The notes under the pieces are model-generated. The model saw only the letters and a program-made list of their open reading frames with translations. It ran no database searches and had not been told where the DNA came from. Positions 12,103-24,384 of a stretch of 64,000 nt of DNA are shown here, one piece after another. The first letter of the stretch is position 1. Every line of letters starts with the position of its first letter. Source of the stretch: Cryptomeria japonica (Eukaryota > Streptophyta > Pinopsida > Cupressales > Cupressaceae); contig NC_081415.1 of assembly GCF_030272615.1 (NCBI RefSeq), positions 421,440,757 through 421,504,756 of the forward strand, given 5' to 3'. The position numbers and the translations under genes were made by a program.

Positions 12103-13929
12103 CCCAAAACTAACTACCCTCGACCAATGAGAAATTTACATTTGAGACACTTGTCCTTCTTGCTAAATATGAACCATCAATGAAAATAGAAGGTTGTTGC
12201 ATTGTGAAGTGTGCCCTTCTAGAAGCTTCTGGATAAGTCAGGTTCATTGAACCTGGACATGCTGACTTGGAACAATCTGATTGGTTGGAAGATGACGAGG
12301 CACCACCTCAACGTGTTGGATGTCTTCCTTGAATTCTCCAATTTGTGTCAAGAAATTGTCTAAGTATGGAAATTTGATTCCTTCTTGTCACCATTTGATT
12401 CTGCTTGAGAGCTTGTCTTTTTTAATTTCTTCAGGAGATGAAATCCTTCAAGAAGTTGGAAATTTATTTAACTTTTCCATATTTTCACCAAGTCTAAGAA
12501 CTTTTCTTTCTTGATGCCTTGAGATTCTTTCAAGTGCCTCGAATTTGGAGAAGAAATCCCTTCGTGAAGTATTTCTCAGACTGAGCCAAATTTTGGCCCT
12601 CTCTATGCTTGGACAAACCTTGCTCGTGGTTCTGTCTTCAATTCTGAATTTGGCTTGAAACTCCATTTGTGTTTTCTATGACGATCCTGCCTTCAGCTGC
12701 CAATTTATGTTGCACGGGAGGAGGGTAAAGGCTCTAGATAACCCCTTGCAAATATGAAATGATGGGATCAAGCTGTTCAGACATTCACTGTGATCATGTC
12801 CTCCTTCTTGATACCCTGAATTTGGAGAAGAATTTCTCCATACCTCCATCATAATTGAGGAAACTGGAATTTTCTTTGTGAAATATTTCCCATACTTAGC
12901 CAAATTTTGGCTATCTTCACGCTCGAATGAACCTTGCCCATGGACTTGTTCTCAATCCTCCGTTTGTCTTGAAACTCCAGCTGCAATCTCTATGATGATC
13001 CCGCTTCTACTACCATCTGCGACTTGTAAAACCAAAGGAAATTAAGTTAGAAATCTATCTTTTAGTGCAAAGTTTTGAAGGTTAGATGGTAGAATGCTTT
13101 GATCTTCCGATTTCTCAATACTTTTAGCTTTGAAACAAGCTGCGAACACTTAGAAGGTCATGCTTGAAAGAAAGAATGTTTAATCCAAAATGATCCTCTT
13201 ATCAAAATTTTGGATAAACCCGATAAAGACACCCCCAATACACTCAGAAAAATTGAGAAAATTGACAAGTCTGCCCACCAATCAACTTCACCTTTGACAG
13301 AAATGAGAATATAGAAGGAACAAAAATCAGAAAACTTGAAAGTTCCGCCTTCTACTAGTTGATTGGACTCCAAAATCTGCAGATACTTGATAAGAATGAG
13401 GTTGAAAAATTATAACTCCTTCAAAAGTTCGCTTAATCTGCAAGAGATCACCCTGCAATACCTCCAATCTGCAATAAAACATCTTAAAAACCCTCAGACC
13501 TGCAAGAAGCTTGCTTGAAAATGCTCTCTCTTCATAAAATTGGAACTCTTATTGTGCAATAATGAGAGGAGAGATTGTTTATATGTATTCAAACTTAAAT
13601 TCAAAGTTAGAAACACGCAAATGCACTTCCATTCTTGACTTCAATTCGACCTTGCTTATAGAAGAAGTTTCTAATTTAGTCTTTAGTTGGCTTGTCATCT
13701 CTTCAAGTTCGAAAATCTTCTTCTTGGTTTACCAAGTGCATGTTTCTAAATTGATTTTTAGTCCATAAATATGAACTTGATCTTGTGATATCTTCTTTCA
13801 AAACTTTCTAATTTTATCCACAGTTCGAATTCTTTTTCTATCTGCACTATATCTTCTTCCAAAACTTTCTAAATCAGTTAGCAATGACTTATTTTCGAAC
13901 TTGTTGTTGACTTTGTTTGACTTCCCAGA

Positions 13930-15300
13930 GTAGGGCAGAGTTTTAAGACTTCACTTTTATGCTTGGGCGGAGTTTTAAGACTTCACTTTTATGCTTGGGC
14001 GGAGTTTTCATCTTCCATCTTGATGCTTGGGCGGAGTTTTCAGGTGCCTCTATCATCATGTTGGGGTTTGCTTGCCTTAAACTTCTTCCATTCCATCCAT
14101 AAGGCGGACTTTGAAGGCTTTCCATTTCATGGCGGACTTTCTCATGCTCACTCTGAAAACATCTTGCATGTCCAAGTGTAGGGCGGACTTCTACTTGGCA
14201 CCAAGTATCACTTCATACTAAGCTAAATTTCTGTCATCAATTCTCTTTCATGTTGCATCATATTAACCTCTCCATTTACTGACTTCCAATCTTCATGTTG
14301 CCATCATTGATGTCTCTTACATAGGGTGGAGGTTTTAGGTTCTTTGACACCACACTTGGAAGTGTTTACTAGGTAGGGCGGACTTTCTTAGCTCATGGAA
14401 GGCAGACTTTCTTTCTTCTCTTAGGCAGCTTGGAGGGCGGACTTTTTATTTCTCCAACACCTCCAACTTTGACAAGGCAAACTTCTCTTAGGAACCATTT
14501 TGCATATCTTTTGAGGAGAACTTTGGAGTTAGGCATCTTGCTTGGGCGGAGTTTATGACCATCACCAAGGCGGAATTTTCTGATCTTGAGCACCTTCACT
14601 TCATTCATAGGGCGGAGTTTTGAGCTATCATCCCATAGGGCGGAGTTTGGAGAGACCTCAACCAAGGCGGAGTTTTAGGCTTCCACCAAGGATGGCAGAC
14701 TTTGGAAGACCTCTTCAAACATGGCAGACTTTGAGCACCTCTCCATGGCGGAGTTTTAGAGCTCTCTCTTCAAGGCAAACTTTTGAAGATATCAAGGAGG
14801 GTGGAGTTTTGAGACCACTCCAAGGCGGAGTTTTGAAGGTATCAAGGCGGACTTTCATGAGACATCAAGGAGGGCGGAGTTTTGAGACCACTCCAAGGCG
14901 GAGTTTTGAAGGTATCAAGGCGGAGTTTCTCCACTTCACCTAGGGTGGAGTTTGGGCATCCCTCCATAGGGTGGAGTTTAGAGCTCTCTCTTCAAGGCGG
15001 ACTTTTGAAGGTATCAAGGAGGGCGGAGTTTTGAGACCACTCCAAGGCGGAGTTTTGAAGGTATCAAGGCGGACTTTCTCCACTTCACCTAGGGTGGAGT
15101 TTGGGCATCCCTCCATAGGGCGGAGTTTAGAGCTCTCTCATCAAGGCGGACTTTTGAAGGTATCAAGGAGGGCGGAGTTTTGAGACCACTCCAAGGCGGA
15201 GTTTTGAAGGTATCAAGGCGGACTTTCTCCACTTCACCTAGGGCGGAGTTTGAGACTCTTCATCAAGAGGGCGGACTTTTGGAAGGCCTCAAGAGGGCAG
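13930..15300. repeat. GGCGGAGTTT / GGCGGACTTT array in the U3 of solo LTR 1
   Basis: About 40 copies of the decamer GGCGGAGTTT or GGCGGACTTT, or close variants, occur every 20-30 bp. At the right side they are organised in a higher-order unit of 149 bp, for example GGCGGACTTTTGAAGGTATC at 14995, 15144 and later. Frames that look open here are products of the repeat, not genes. Confidence 0.9.
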
Positions 15301-16053
15301 ACTATATATGAAATATAACATTTAAGTATAAGTGCTTTAAGCTATATTTCATATATATTGTCAAGATGTTTGAGAGTGGTTTCAGATCCCTAGGACTTAT
15401 AATGCAAAATCTAGTTTTTGGAGGATTCTCCAATTTTCTAGACTTAGTCAAATTTCAGGATCAGGATGACATTCCAGTCTTTTAGCCAAATTTTAGGACA
15501 TTTGAGGATCAGGGTGACATTCCAGACTTAGATGATTTTTCGAGCTGATTACCCTTTGAATGCGCCATGGCCCCCTAAAGTATAGGGACTTAGCTTTTTG
15601 GGTCAAAACTTGAAAATTTTGGATCGCGGTCGAAGCAGGTCAGTGGTATCAGTGCAAACCCTAGGTTCCCATTCCGAAAAAGCAAAAAGAAGACATCCCT
15701 AAAAAATAGGGAAAACTTTCTAAAAATAGCCATACCGGGGATTGGGCAAAAATTGCCAAAAACGAAACTTCCTAAAAAATAGGAAAAAGCAAAAAAACAA
15801 ACTTTCTAAAAATAGAAAGTTGTCCAAATTCGTCCAAATTAATTGCTATCTTCGTCCTTTGGCCTTTCTATGCACTCTGACGGTATCCTGACTCTGGAAT
15901 CACTTGATTTGCAAAAACTAACTTTCAATATCCAGGACTCGAACTGTTCAAAACTGAGGCAGAAGGCCACGGGACACTAACAAAACCCTAGAAAGCAGGA
16001 AAAGAGAGGGTCCCCATTTGCAATGGAGCGATGTGTGAAAAAAGGTCACAACA

Positions 16054-17206
16054 GGATTGTTTCCTACTAGCCCAAGAGATCATAGCGGAACCCAAGATGG
16101 AATAGATTCCTGAAGTGCTTTTTCTGTCAGTAACACTTCCAACCCAATCAGAATCAGAGTAGCCTTCCAAGTTGATTGCTGTGTTGATTGGATACTTCAG
16201 CCCATAGCCAATTGTTCCACACAAGTATCTCAAGATGTGCTTGGCTGCCACCAAGTGAACATGCTTTGGCTGGTTCATGAATTGGCTAAGTGCACTCACT
16301 GCATAGCAAATATCTGGTCTAGTGTTGACTAGATACATCAAGGATTCAATCAACTGCTTGTACTCTGAGGGATCTGCAAAATCAGAGTTAGCTGCAGAAA
16401 TACTCAACTTCTTCAAGTTAGTTTCCATAGGAGTAGACATAGGTTTACAATCCATCATACCAAATCTTTTCAATATATCAATAGTATATTTACCTTGACT
16501 TAGAATAATTTCATTAGGTCTTTGCCAAACTTATAACCCTAGAAAGTAATGCATTAGACCTAGATCCTTCATTTCAAATTCAGTAGCTAATTCTTTCTTA
16601 CACCTAATGATGAGACTATCTTCACTAGTTAGAAATAAATCATCAACATATAAAACCAGGATTATCATTTCACCATTAAATACTTTAAAGTAAATGTTAG
16701 GATCAACATCATTCTTATAAAATCCTAAACTAACTAAGTACTTATCAATTCTTTCATACCAAGCTCTAGGAGCTTGCTTGAGGCCGTAGAGAGCTTTCTT
16801 CAATCTTCACACATGAGTCTCTCTATTATGAATCTCATAACCTTCAGGTTGTTCAATATAGACTTCTTCCTCAATAACACCATTAAGGAAGGCAGTCTTT
16901 ACATCCATTTGATGTAATTTCCAGCCTTTGGCTGCAACAATAGCTATAATAGTTCTAATAGAAGTATATCTAGCAACGAGCAAATTTTTCTTCATAATCT
17001 ATGCCTTTCTTTTGAGAAAAACCACGAGCTACAAATCTAGCTTTATATTTCTCTATACTACCATCAACAACGTGTTTAATTTTAAACAACCATTTGGAAG
17101 AAACAATAGACTTACCTTTCGGTCTAGGCACAACATCCCAGACATCATTCTTGATGATGGGTTGATACTCTTCGTCCATAGCTAACTTCCATGCTTGCTG
17201 GTTCAT
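16054..17206 (-). pseudogene. Copia element B reverse transcriptase to RNase H start
   Basis: On the minus strand, starting near 17206: MNQQAWKLAMDEEY, WDVVPRPKGKSIVSSKWLF, KARFVARGFSQKKGIDYEE (then a frameshift near 16975), KLHQMDVKTAFLNG, a stop near 16804, and KKALYGLKQAPRAWYERIDK. The active site LYVDD is at 16639-16650. STPMETNLKK and RPDICYAVSALSQFM follow, then SDSDWVGSVTDRKSTSG and ISWASRKQS, where solo LTR 1 begins. There are only a few frameshifts and stops, so this element is younger than copia A and C. Confidence 0.92.
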
Positions 17207-17228
17207 AGCTTCTTCTATGTTGGATGGT

Positions 17229-18602
17229 TCAGCCGCACATCATTGCAACATAGTTAGGGAGCTTTTGAGGTCTCTTACTTTCTCTGAAAGTGCCACTAGG
17301 AGCTGCAAACTTTTCTGCATCTTGAATTGTGCTTCTAACCCAAAGGGGTCTTTTCTTGCTAACTGCAATATCTCTATGTCCATCAGTTGGAACTAGAGGC
17401 TTAGGAGGATCATCATGCTCAATAGGTTCAAGAGGATCAATAGGCTCCCTCTGAATCTCAGGGTTAGTATCAATATCCATATCTTGATTATCATTAACTT
17501 TTTTATCATTATCAATAAGAGAACCTTTAGATTTCTTGAAAGCAATATTTTCTTCAAAGGTGACATCCCTACTTACCTCAATGTACCTTTGACCAAGAAT
17601 GTAGATGCAAAATGCCTTGGAAGATTCACTATATCCAACAAGGATACCCTTTTTCCCGGAAGGCTCTAACTTAGTCCTCTTTTCCTTTGGCACATGAACA
17701 TAGACAAGACTTCCAAAGATCCTTAGGTGGCTGATATCTGGTTTGACTCCCGTGAAAGCTTCCTCAGGAGTTATGTTCTTCAGGACACGGTGAGGACATC
17801 TATTCTGAATGTACACAACAGTCTTGGATGCTTCAACCCATAAGAAGATTTGCAGGTTCTGATCATGAATAATAGCTTTGACAGCTTCAACAATGGTTCT
17901 ATTCTTTCGTTCAGCTACACCATTTTGCTGAGGATTGTAGGGAACGCAAAACTCCCTCTTAATTCCTATTTCTGCACAAAAGTCATTGAAGCTACTTGAG
18001 GTGTATTCACCTCCATTGTCAGATCTTAACACTTTAATCCTTTTACCAGACATATTTTCAGTTAGAGCTTTAAATTCTTTAAACCTACTTAACACTTCAT
18101 CAGATTCTTTAGATTTTAGAAAGTAAATCCAAGTCTTTCTAGAAAAATCATCTATAAATGTAACATAGTATAGAAATCCGCTAGGTGAAGGAATAGACAT
18201 AGGTCCACATAGATCAGAATGAACAAGTGCTAGTTTTTCTTTAGCTCTACTTTCATTTTTATGAAATGGACTTTTAGTGTTCTTACCTAATGCACAACCT
18301 TTGCATGCATCATCATGAGATTGATTAAGTTTAGGCATACCTTTAACCATCCTTTCAAGTGAAGGAAGTGCCTGATAGTGAAGATGACCGAGCCTTCTAT
18401 GCCATAGCTTGCTAGATTCAGGAGCTTCATGAATGAGTGCTCGAATGGGGTTAGTTGAAATCTTATACAAACTATTATATTTATTTCCAATAACACGAGC
18501 AGATTTAATACTAGATTTCTTAGGCCATGCAAGTACTTTACCCTTAGAAAATGCTATTTGATAACCTTTATCTTCTAGGGCAGAAATAGAAATTAAATTC
18601 CT
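17229..18602 (-). pseudogene. Copia element B integrase with GAG-pre-integrase
   Basis: This is an uninterrupted minus-strand frame. It begins with KRNLISISALEDKGY, which belongs to the end of protease and the pre-integrase linker. It continues with the HHCC domain (LWHRRLGHLHYQ, then CKGCALGK) and the catalytic core with D (LVHSDLCGPM), D (LRSDNGGEY) and E (NGVAERKNRTI). After ISHLRIFGSLVYVHVP comes a divergent acidic region. The frame breaks just after PNYVAMMCG at 17229 and continues as RT. Upstream of about 18602 copia homology stops, so gag, protease and the 5' LTR are missing. In-frame sequence beyond that point has no copia match. Confidence 0.92.
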
Positions 18603-19090
18603 CTTAATGATTCGGGACTCTCTAGGAACTCGCTCTACATGAGACTCACTAGAAACTGGGTTTTTTCTGAGTCTTACCGAGTTTTTGCCGAGTCCCAATC
18701 CGGGTCAGCCTTGCTGAGTCTAAGTCTTGTTTCTATGGTTGTAATGTTGAGCAACTGCCAATATCAACTCTGGGGACTAGACTGCTTGGGGGAAAATAGT
18801 AGCTTCTACAAGTCTTGATTGCCTGATTCTTCTGTATGTAGCATTAGGGTCTTTGCTAGATACTTCCCTTTGGATTGCCTCCAACTCAATGTGCCCTATT
18901 TCCATATTTGTGACCCATTGCACATCATTTTCAAACGTTGAAACCAGTGTTTGTCCCTTATACTGGTACTTCATAGTGACAGGGTTCTTTTCAAGCTTAA
19001 CTTCATTTTTGGTCTTCTTTCTTCGGGTTACTGCTGCTTCCATAAGAGCTCTTCTAGCTGCAAAACAAAGTGCATAATTAGTGCCTTAGA
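18603..19090. other. Unassigned segment replacing the 5' part of copia B
   Basis: Next to the breakpoint at about 18602 is a stretch with repeated ACTCGG/CCGAGT motifs (18650-18715). A minus-strand open frame at 18777-19043 (88 codons, lysine-rich start) shows no motif I recognise. It may belong to another element; I do not assign a function. Confidence 0.35.
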
Positions 19091-20480
19091 AATTATATTT
19101 CGAAGCAGTGAACCTTGAGGTTCTGGGTTCAAAAAGACCTTTTTACAAACCTGCAGCAAAACTTTGGGATCTCGAAGTTTCGAGGTTCCAAAGTTTAGAG
19201 AACCTCACAAAAATCTCACTCCAAAATCCCAGGGTTCTGGGGTTCCAAAGTGGAGGATACCAAAGACTCACTGCTTCGGGATATTGAGATCCCGAAATGG
19301 TGAAGAGGAAATCAAAAGTCCAAGGCCAAGCTTCAGGATCCTAGAAACTCGGGGTTCCGGAGCCTTGAGTGGGATAGCTTTTTGGAACTTCAGAATCCCG
19401 GGAAGTTGGGGTTCCGAAGTGAAATAGAGGCACATCAAAAAGGTACTTCGGAATCCCAGGAACCCGGGGTTCTGGAGTGAAACAACTAAGGATTCAACCA
19501 AGGGTGACACCTGCAGGATCTCGAGAATCTGGGGTTGCGGAGGATGAGGATCATAGAGTAAGGACAACTCTCTGGAATCCCGGGAACCCGGAGTTTTGGA
19601 GAGGAACAACCAAAACAAAGGCCGGTATCTCGGGAACCCGAGATCCCGGAGTGGCAAGGAATCTAAGAGAGGAGGGGCCTAACTGCTGAAAATCGACTTA
19701 TTCAAAAACAAGAAACCCTAAGTTAATATAGAAAACGAAACAAAACAAAGACAAGGAGAAAGAGGAAACCCACAAAAACACAAGGCGGGAAGAGAAGTGA
19801 CCTACCTGGACAAGGAGGAGGGAGGAGACAAAGTGTGCCACACGAACTCACTGAATCGTCGGAAGAACAAGGCTCTAGGATAACTCGAGGCGCAAACGAA
19901 CAAAATGAGCCTAGGAAGGGTATTTATACCTCTGGCGATCATGGGAATCGAGACACGCCTCGGGGTTCTGAGATCTTGGAGTTTTGGAGTCAGAAAGAAA
20001 TTGACTTCGAGACCTCAGAGTTCCGAAACCTCGAAGGGACAAAAAAATGGAACACACAACAAAGAGAACCCGAGATTCCTGAGTCCTGGGGCCTTGACAA
20101 GCAAACCATTCCTGAGATCCCAGAGCTTCCAACCAAAGAAAACAAAACAACTTAGAGGACTTCGGAGTTCTAGGATTTTGGGATTTCGAGGTACACAACC
20201 AAGCAAACAAAAGGGGAACTTGAGAATTTCGGGATTCCGAAATCTCAAAGTTTCGAAAAGAAGAAAACAAAAGCACTTTGGGGTTTCGAGAACCCGAAAC
20301 TTCAAAGCCCAAAACAAAAAGAAACAAGGCAAACAGAGGCACTTTGGGATCCCAGGGTTCCAAAGTGCGCAGATTAGGAAAGACAAAAACACACTCTGGG
20401 GTTTCGAGACTTCGAAACTCCGAAGTGACAAAACAAGAAACTCAAAGGGGAAACAAAACAGAAAGAAAAACAAAACAAAA
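19090..20480. repeat. Degenerate array of GAACCC/GGGTTC palindromic modules
   Basis: Roughly every 60-75 bp a module recurs of the type GGAATCCCGGGAACCCGGAG or GGATCTCGAGAATCTGGGGT, ending in GTTCCGGAG or GTTCCAAAG. It combines short self-complementary pieces (GGGAACCC, GAGATCC/GGATCTC). Long open frames on both strands in this interval come from the repeat composition. It sits just upstream of the TATA box and LTR end of copia element C, so it is probably U3 of that LTR. Confidence 0.7.
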
Positions 20481-20774
20481 AGGGGTGACCCACATTTCTA
20501 GGCACAAAATGGAGGGGCGGAGTATGCAGAGCATAACAGGTTGGTTCCTACAAAGCTTGTAAGAAGATATATATAAAAGCAATATTTTGTCATGGTTTTC
20601 TCCCGCAAGGGTTTTCACATAAAATTGTGTGTGCATCTTGTGTTCTCCATTGCTAGATCTTATTCATGTGGATACATTTGATTATTAATCTATGATTGCT
20701 AAAGTTTAAATAAGTGAAAATTGTCTTATATTGATTTACCTCCACTCTCAATATAAGTGTGTGTGTTTTCTTCA
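20481..20774 (+). mobile_element. 3' portion (U3 end, R, U5) of the LTR of copia element C
   Basis: A TATA box (GATATATATAAAAG) lies near 20566. It is followed by GGTTTTCTCCCGCAAGGG and TTTCACATAAAA, a sequence style typical of plant copia R-U5. The LTR ends in TTCTTCA at 20774, two bases before the primer site. The left edge could not be fixed and may lie within or left of the repeat array. Confidence 0.65.
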
Positions 20775-20776
20775 AT

Positions 20777-20788
20777 TGGTATCAAAGC
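20777..20788 (+). promoter_or_regulatory. Primer binding site of copia element C
   Basis: TGGTATCAAAGC has one difference from the initiator tRNA-Met site TGGTATCAGAGC and is placed two bases after the LTR end. Confidence 0.8.
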
Positions 20789-20840
20789 GGGTTCCTTCTA
20801 TAAAACCTAACCACTTGAAGAGAGATCTTATAGTACACAC

Positions 20841-22788
20841 ATGGCTGGGTGAGAATCATATGGTTTCTCATCAAACCGAGCACCTCTATTTGACGGGATA
20901 AATTATGCCTGCTGTAGCATAAGGATGGAAACATATTTAAATGCCCTAGTGTATGATGTCGAAAGAGGCTATACACTACCTGCTACTCTCCCAATGGATC
21001 AAGCCGAAAAAAGAGAAAGCGAAAATAATGCCAAAGCCAGGAATGCAATGATATGTGGTCTAGCTGAATTTGAATTTTTAAAGGTCATGCATTGCAAATT
21101 GGTGAAGGATATGTGGGATAAGTTGAATATTTATGAAGGAGATGATAAAGTAAAGAAAGCAAATCTGTAGACCCATCAACAAAAATTTGAAAGCCTCGAA
21201 ATGAAAGAAAATGAGAACATAGCTTCATATTTTCTTTGTGTTGATGAAACTGTTAACATGATAAGAGGTGAAAGAATTGAGGAATTTGTGATCTTTCAAA
21301 AGATACTAAAAACTTTACCCTATAGATTTGATTTCGAAGTGTTGATGATTGAAGAGATGAGAGATTTAGACAAAATGACAAAGGACGAGTTGCGTGGGAT
21401 CCTCACTGCATTTGAAATGAGGATTGAAGAAAGACCACCATAACGGGAAGAAGCCTTCAAACTATCTAGAAGAACAACGAACAAAGGTTCAAGTGAAAGT
21501 TCAAGCAAAGAAGAGGAAGCATATCTTGCAAGAAGATTCAAGAAAGGATCCGCCAAACGCAAAGGTAAGTTTACTCTCAAATGCTTTAATTGTGGTTAAA
21601 TAGATCATTTTGCTGCCAAATGTCCACATGTTGGAAGCAAAAGTAGTGAAGAAGTATATTATGATAAGGGAAAAGACAAGAAAAATCGCTATAACAAGAA
21701 GCACACTAAAGGGAAATTCGAGAAGAAGAAATTTTTTTGAAGACACAAGAAGAGCTTATATGCGCGAGGGAGTAATAGCTCACTTGAAGAAAGTGATATG
21801 ACCTTTTTCAGAAAGTGATTTATAAGAAATTCTCTTCATGGCCATTGAAACGAAAGAAGCAGCGGCAAGGTGCAAAAATAAAGGAAATGAAAAGATCGGA
21901 AGTAAGGAAGATACCATAGCAGATCTTGAGGAAGAACTTACCATTGCCATTAGACGAAATCAAAAGACTCAAGAAGCAAAATTTAAAGTTGAAAGACCAA
22001 ATTCAAGAAGACGGTGAAAAGTTCGTAAAGATAATTGTGGATTTGAAGAATCAAGCTGAAGAAGTCAAATGCATTGAAGATGTTTTAAAAGACCAACTAA
22101 AGGCAAAAGAACTGGAGTGTGAGAAGCTTGAATCTGAAATTGTTTCTTTGAGGAAGGAACTAGAAAAGTCTAAAGATCAGCTTAGTAGAAACATAAAGTT
22201 TGATAAAGGTTCTGAGATGTTAGAAGACATTATCAACTTACAAAGATTACCATTCACCAAAATTGGTCTTGGTTTTGATGGCAAAAGTTCACAAACACAA
22301 AGAAGTTGGAAAATAAGAATTATGTTGCGGCCCTCAAAAGTTCCAACAAAGAGGTAAATGAGAAGGAGGTGAAGAAAGAAGATAACAAAAATTAAGCAAG
22401 CCAAAAAGGAGGCAAACAAAGAGGAAAACAAGGAGGAGTATAAAGCCTCACAGTTTCAAAGAACTAACAAGGACAACCTCAAATGGTCCTTCCCACAAAG
22501 GAAGCCACACACAACTAGGTTCAACAATTCCTTTCATGGCTATTGTTTTTCATGCAATCAATATGGTCATAGAACAATAGATTGTAGAGTGTGTACAAGA
22601 AATGTTTTCGGATTTTCCAAAAGGTACTTCAACACATTCACTCCTCTAATGGATTATAACATCCTATGCTATAAGTGTAACAATTTTGGGCACATAGAAA
22701 AGTTCTGCAAAGGTAATTCTGTTGAGCCTTTGAGACAAAATAAGGAGGATGTTCGTGACAAGAAAAAGGATGAATCAAAGAAAGTTTG
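20841..22788 (+). pseudogene. Copia element C gag (broken), three CCHC knuckles
   Basis: The ATG at 20841 is followed after three codons by a stop, then by SNRAPLFDGINYACCSIRME, the plant copia Gag start. The UBN2-like core continues: ENNAKARNAMI at about 21026, MWDKLNIYEGDD, SLEMKENENIASYF, and LRGILTAFEMRIEER to 21443. Knuckle 1 is CFNCG-stop-IDHFAAKC at about 21579-21620, inactivated by a stop. A Lys/Glu-rich, coiled-coil-like region follows at 21926-22200. Knuckles 2 and 3 (CFSCNQYGHRTIDC at about 22545, CYKCNNFGHIEKFC at about 22667) are intact in sequence. Same family as element A, somewhat better preserved. Confidence 0.85.
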
Positions 22789-24130
22789 AAAAAAAAGGAG
22801 CAAGAAATGAAGGAAAGATCCATGCTCATACAAGTTGCACTACATGCTCAAGATGAGAAAGACCAATGGTATGTTGATAGTCGTTGCTCAACCCACATGA
22901 CTGGTGACAAAAGGAAATTCCTCTCTCTAAAGGAAGTGAATGAAATAGCAGTAAACTTTGGGGACAATGCTACGACAAAAATAAAAGGTAAAGGCACACT
23001 TAGTCTAGATAATGGAAGAACTAAAACTAAGGATATCTTATATGTTGAAGGATTAAAGCATAATCTCCTTAGTGTGAGTCAAATGGGTGGTCAAGGGCAT
23101 ACCTTCACGTTTCATTTTGGAGGATTTAAAATCATGAAAAATGGAAAATTAATAGCTAATGCTTATAGAACAGATGGTAATTGTACATTCTCAATTAAGT
23201 CAAAAGTGATAAAAACTATATGGGCAAGAAGATGAGAGTTGGTTATGGCATGGAAGGATGGGACACTTGAACTTTGACATCATTGTGAAGATCAACAAAA
23301 GGCAAGCTCTAAGGGACATGCCAAAGAAAAGTCTTCAAATATTATTTGTAAATAGTGTCAATACAGTAAACAAATAAGGAAAAGCTTCAAATTGAAGGAG
23401 TATTCAATGGCAAAGCCTTTGGAACTTGTTCACATTGATTTGTGTGGGCCAACAAGGACGAAAAGCTTGCAAGGTGAGAGTTATTTCATGCTGCTGATTG
23501 ATGAATATTCTAGGATGACTTGGGTAGCTTTTCTTAAAGAAAAATTTGAAGCAATCGAGAAGTCTAAGGCATTCAAAGCCTTAGTAGAGAATGAAACAAG
23601 ATCAAAGATCCAAATGCCTTAGATCTGACAAAGCAAGAGAATTTAGCTCAAATGAATTTGAACAATACTGTGAGAGGTAGGGGATAAAGAGACAATATTC
23701 AGCTGCAAGAACTCCATAGCAAAATGGAGTAGTTGAGAGAAAGAATAGAACAATTCAAGGAATGGAAAGAGCTATGCTAAATGAATCCAAGATAGCTGAT
23801 ACTTTTTGGAAAGAAGTGGTACATATAGTTGTCTACATTTCAAACTGAGAACAAATTAGGGTGAATGACAACAAACTCAATATGAACTTTCGAAGGGAAG
23901 GCTTTGCATCAATAAAGTATTTCAAGGTTTCCGGAAGAAAATGCTATATAAGAAGGGAAGAGGAAGATTTGGGAAAATTCAATTCCAGAAGCGATGAAGG
24001 TATCTTCCTTGGATATTCCACAAGGAGCAAAGCTTACAAATGCTATAACAAAAGATTGCACAAAGTTGTTGAAAGTGAAAATGTGAGAGTTGACAAAGAA
24101 ATACATCAAAAGCAAATAGTACAATAAATT
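22789..24130 (+). pseudogene. Copia element C protease and integrase (broken)
   Basis: Protease: WYVDSRCSTHMTGDKRKF at about 22867, where the catalytic D-S-G reads D-S-R; then GKGTLSLDNGRTKTKDILYV and LKHNLLSVSQM. The frame shifts near 23235. The pre-integrase LWHGRMGHLNFD follows in another frame. The integrase core begins with LELVHIDLCGPTRTKS at about 23410 and YSRMTWVAFLKEK. A frameshift near 23615 precedes LRSDKAREF (usually D-N-G-G-E-F), and the QNGVVERKNRTIQGMERAM block with the catalytic Glu is at about 23713-23772. RREEEDLGKFNSRSDEGIFL and GYSTRSKAYKCYNKR (about 23956-24054) close the domain. At least three frame breaks make it inactive. Confidence 0.85.
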
Positions 24131-24384
24131 GATTATCAAAAGGAAGAAAGTTGTAAAGAAGAAATAGAGGAAGAAACTAAAACTAGAGAAGTTGAGAAAA
24201 GAAATCCAAGGACTCCATCAAAGGCACCACCCAAGACACCATCTAGATTTGTTCAAAAGAACCATCCTAAAGGTTTGATTATTGGAAGCAAAGGCACATA
24301 AATTCAAACAAGAAGAAGACTTACCAATACAATAGATAATGCAAATTTGTGTTTGCTTTCCAGAGTTGAACCAAAGAACTTTTT

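Larger units (their letters stand above)
11280..16053 (-). mobile_element. Solo LTR 1 (4,774 bp), minus orientation, inside copia B
   Basis: On the minus strand it runs from TGTTGTGACC (16053) to CACCAACA (11280). The flanking 5-mers are GGACT (11275-11279) and GGATT (16054-16058), a target duplication with one later mutation. Removing the LTR and one 5-mer restores the copia reading frame RKQS-SIALST. There is no primer site, gag or pol between the ends, so it is a solo LTR. Inside, in minus order: a near-perfect CCCCATT hairpin, an AT-rich inverted repeat at 15303-15357, a GGCGGAGTTT array (13930-15300), a telobox palindrome (12085-12102), a TATA box (12012-12020), a conserved GTAAGT (11443-11448) and a terminal hairpin (11286-11310). 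Terminal and promoter sequences match solo LTRs 2 and 3. Confidence 0.92.

Noticed and set aside
14620-15183. Open frames of 70-107 codons with repeated GGVLRP/RRSF phrases
   Set aside because: They are translations of the GGCGGAGTTT repeat array in solo LTR 1, not genes.
19905-20501. Long overlapping open frames on both strands (up to 198 codons)
   Set aside because: Product of the degenerate palindromic repeat array, which lacks stops in several frames; no domain, and both strands are equally open.
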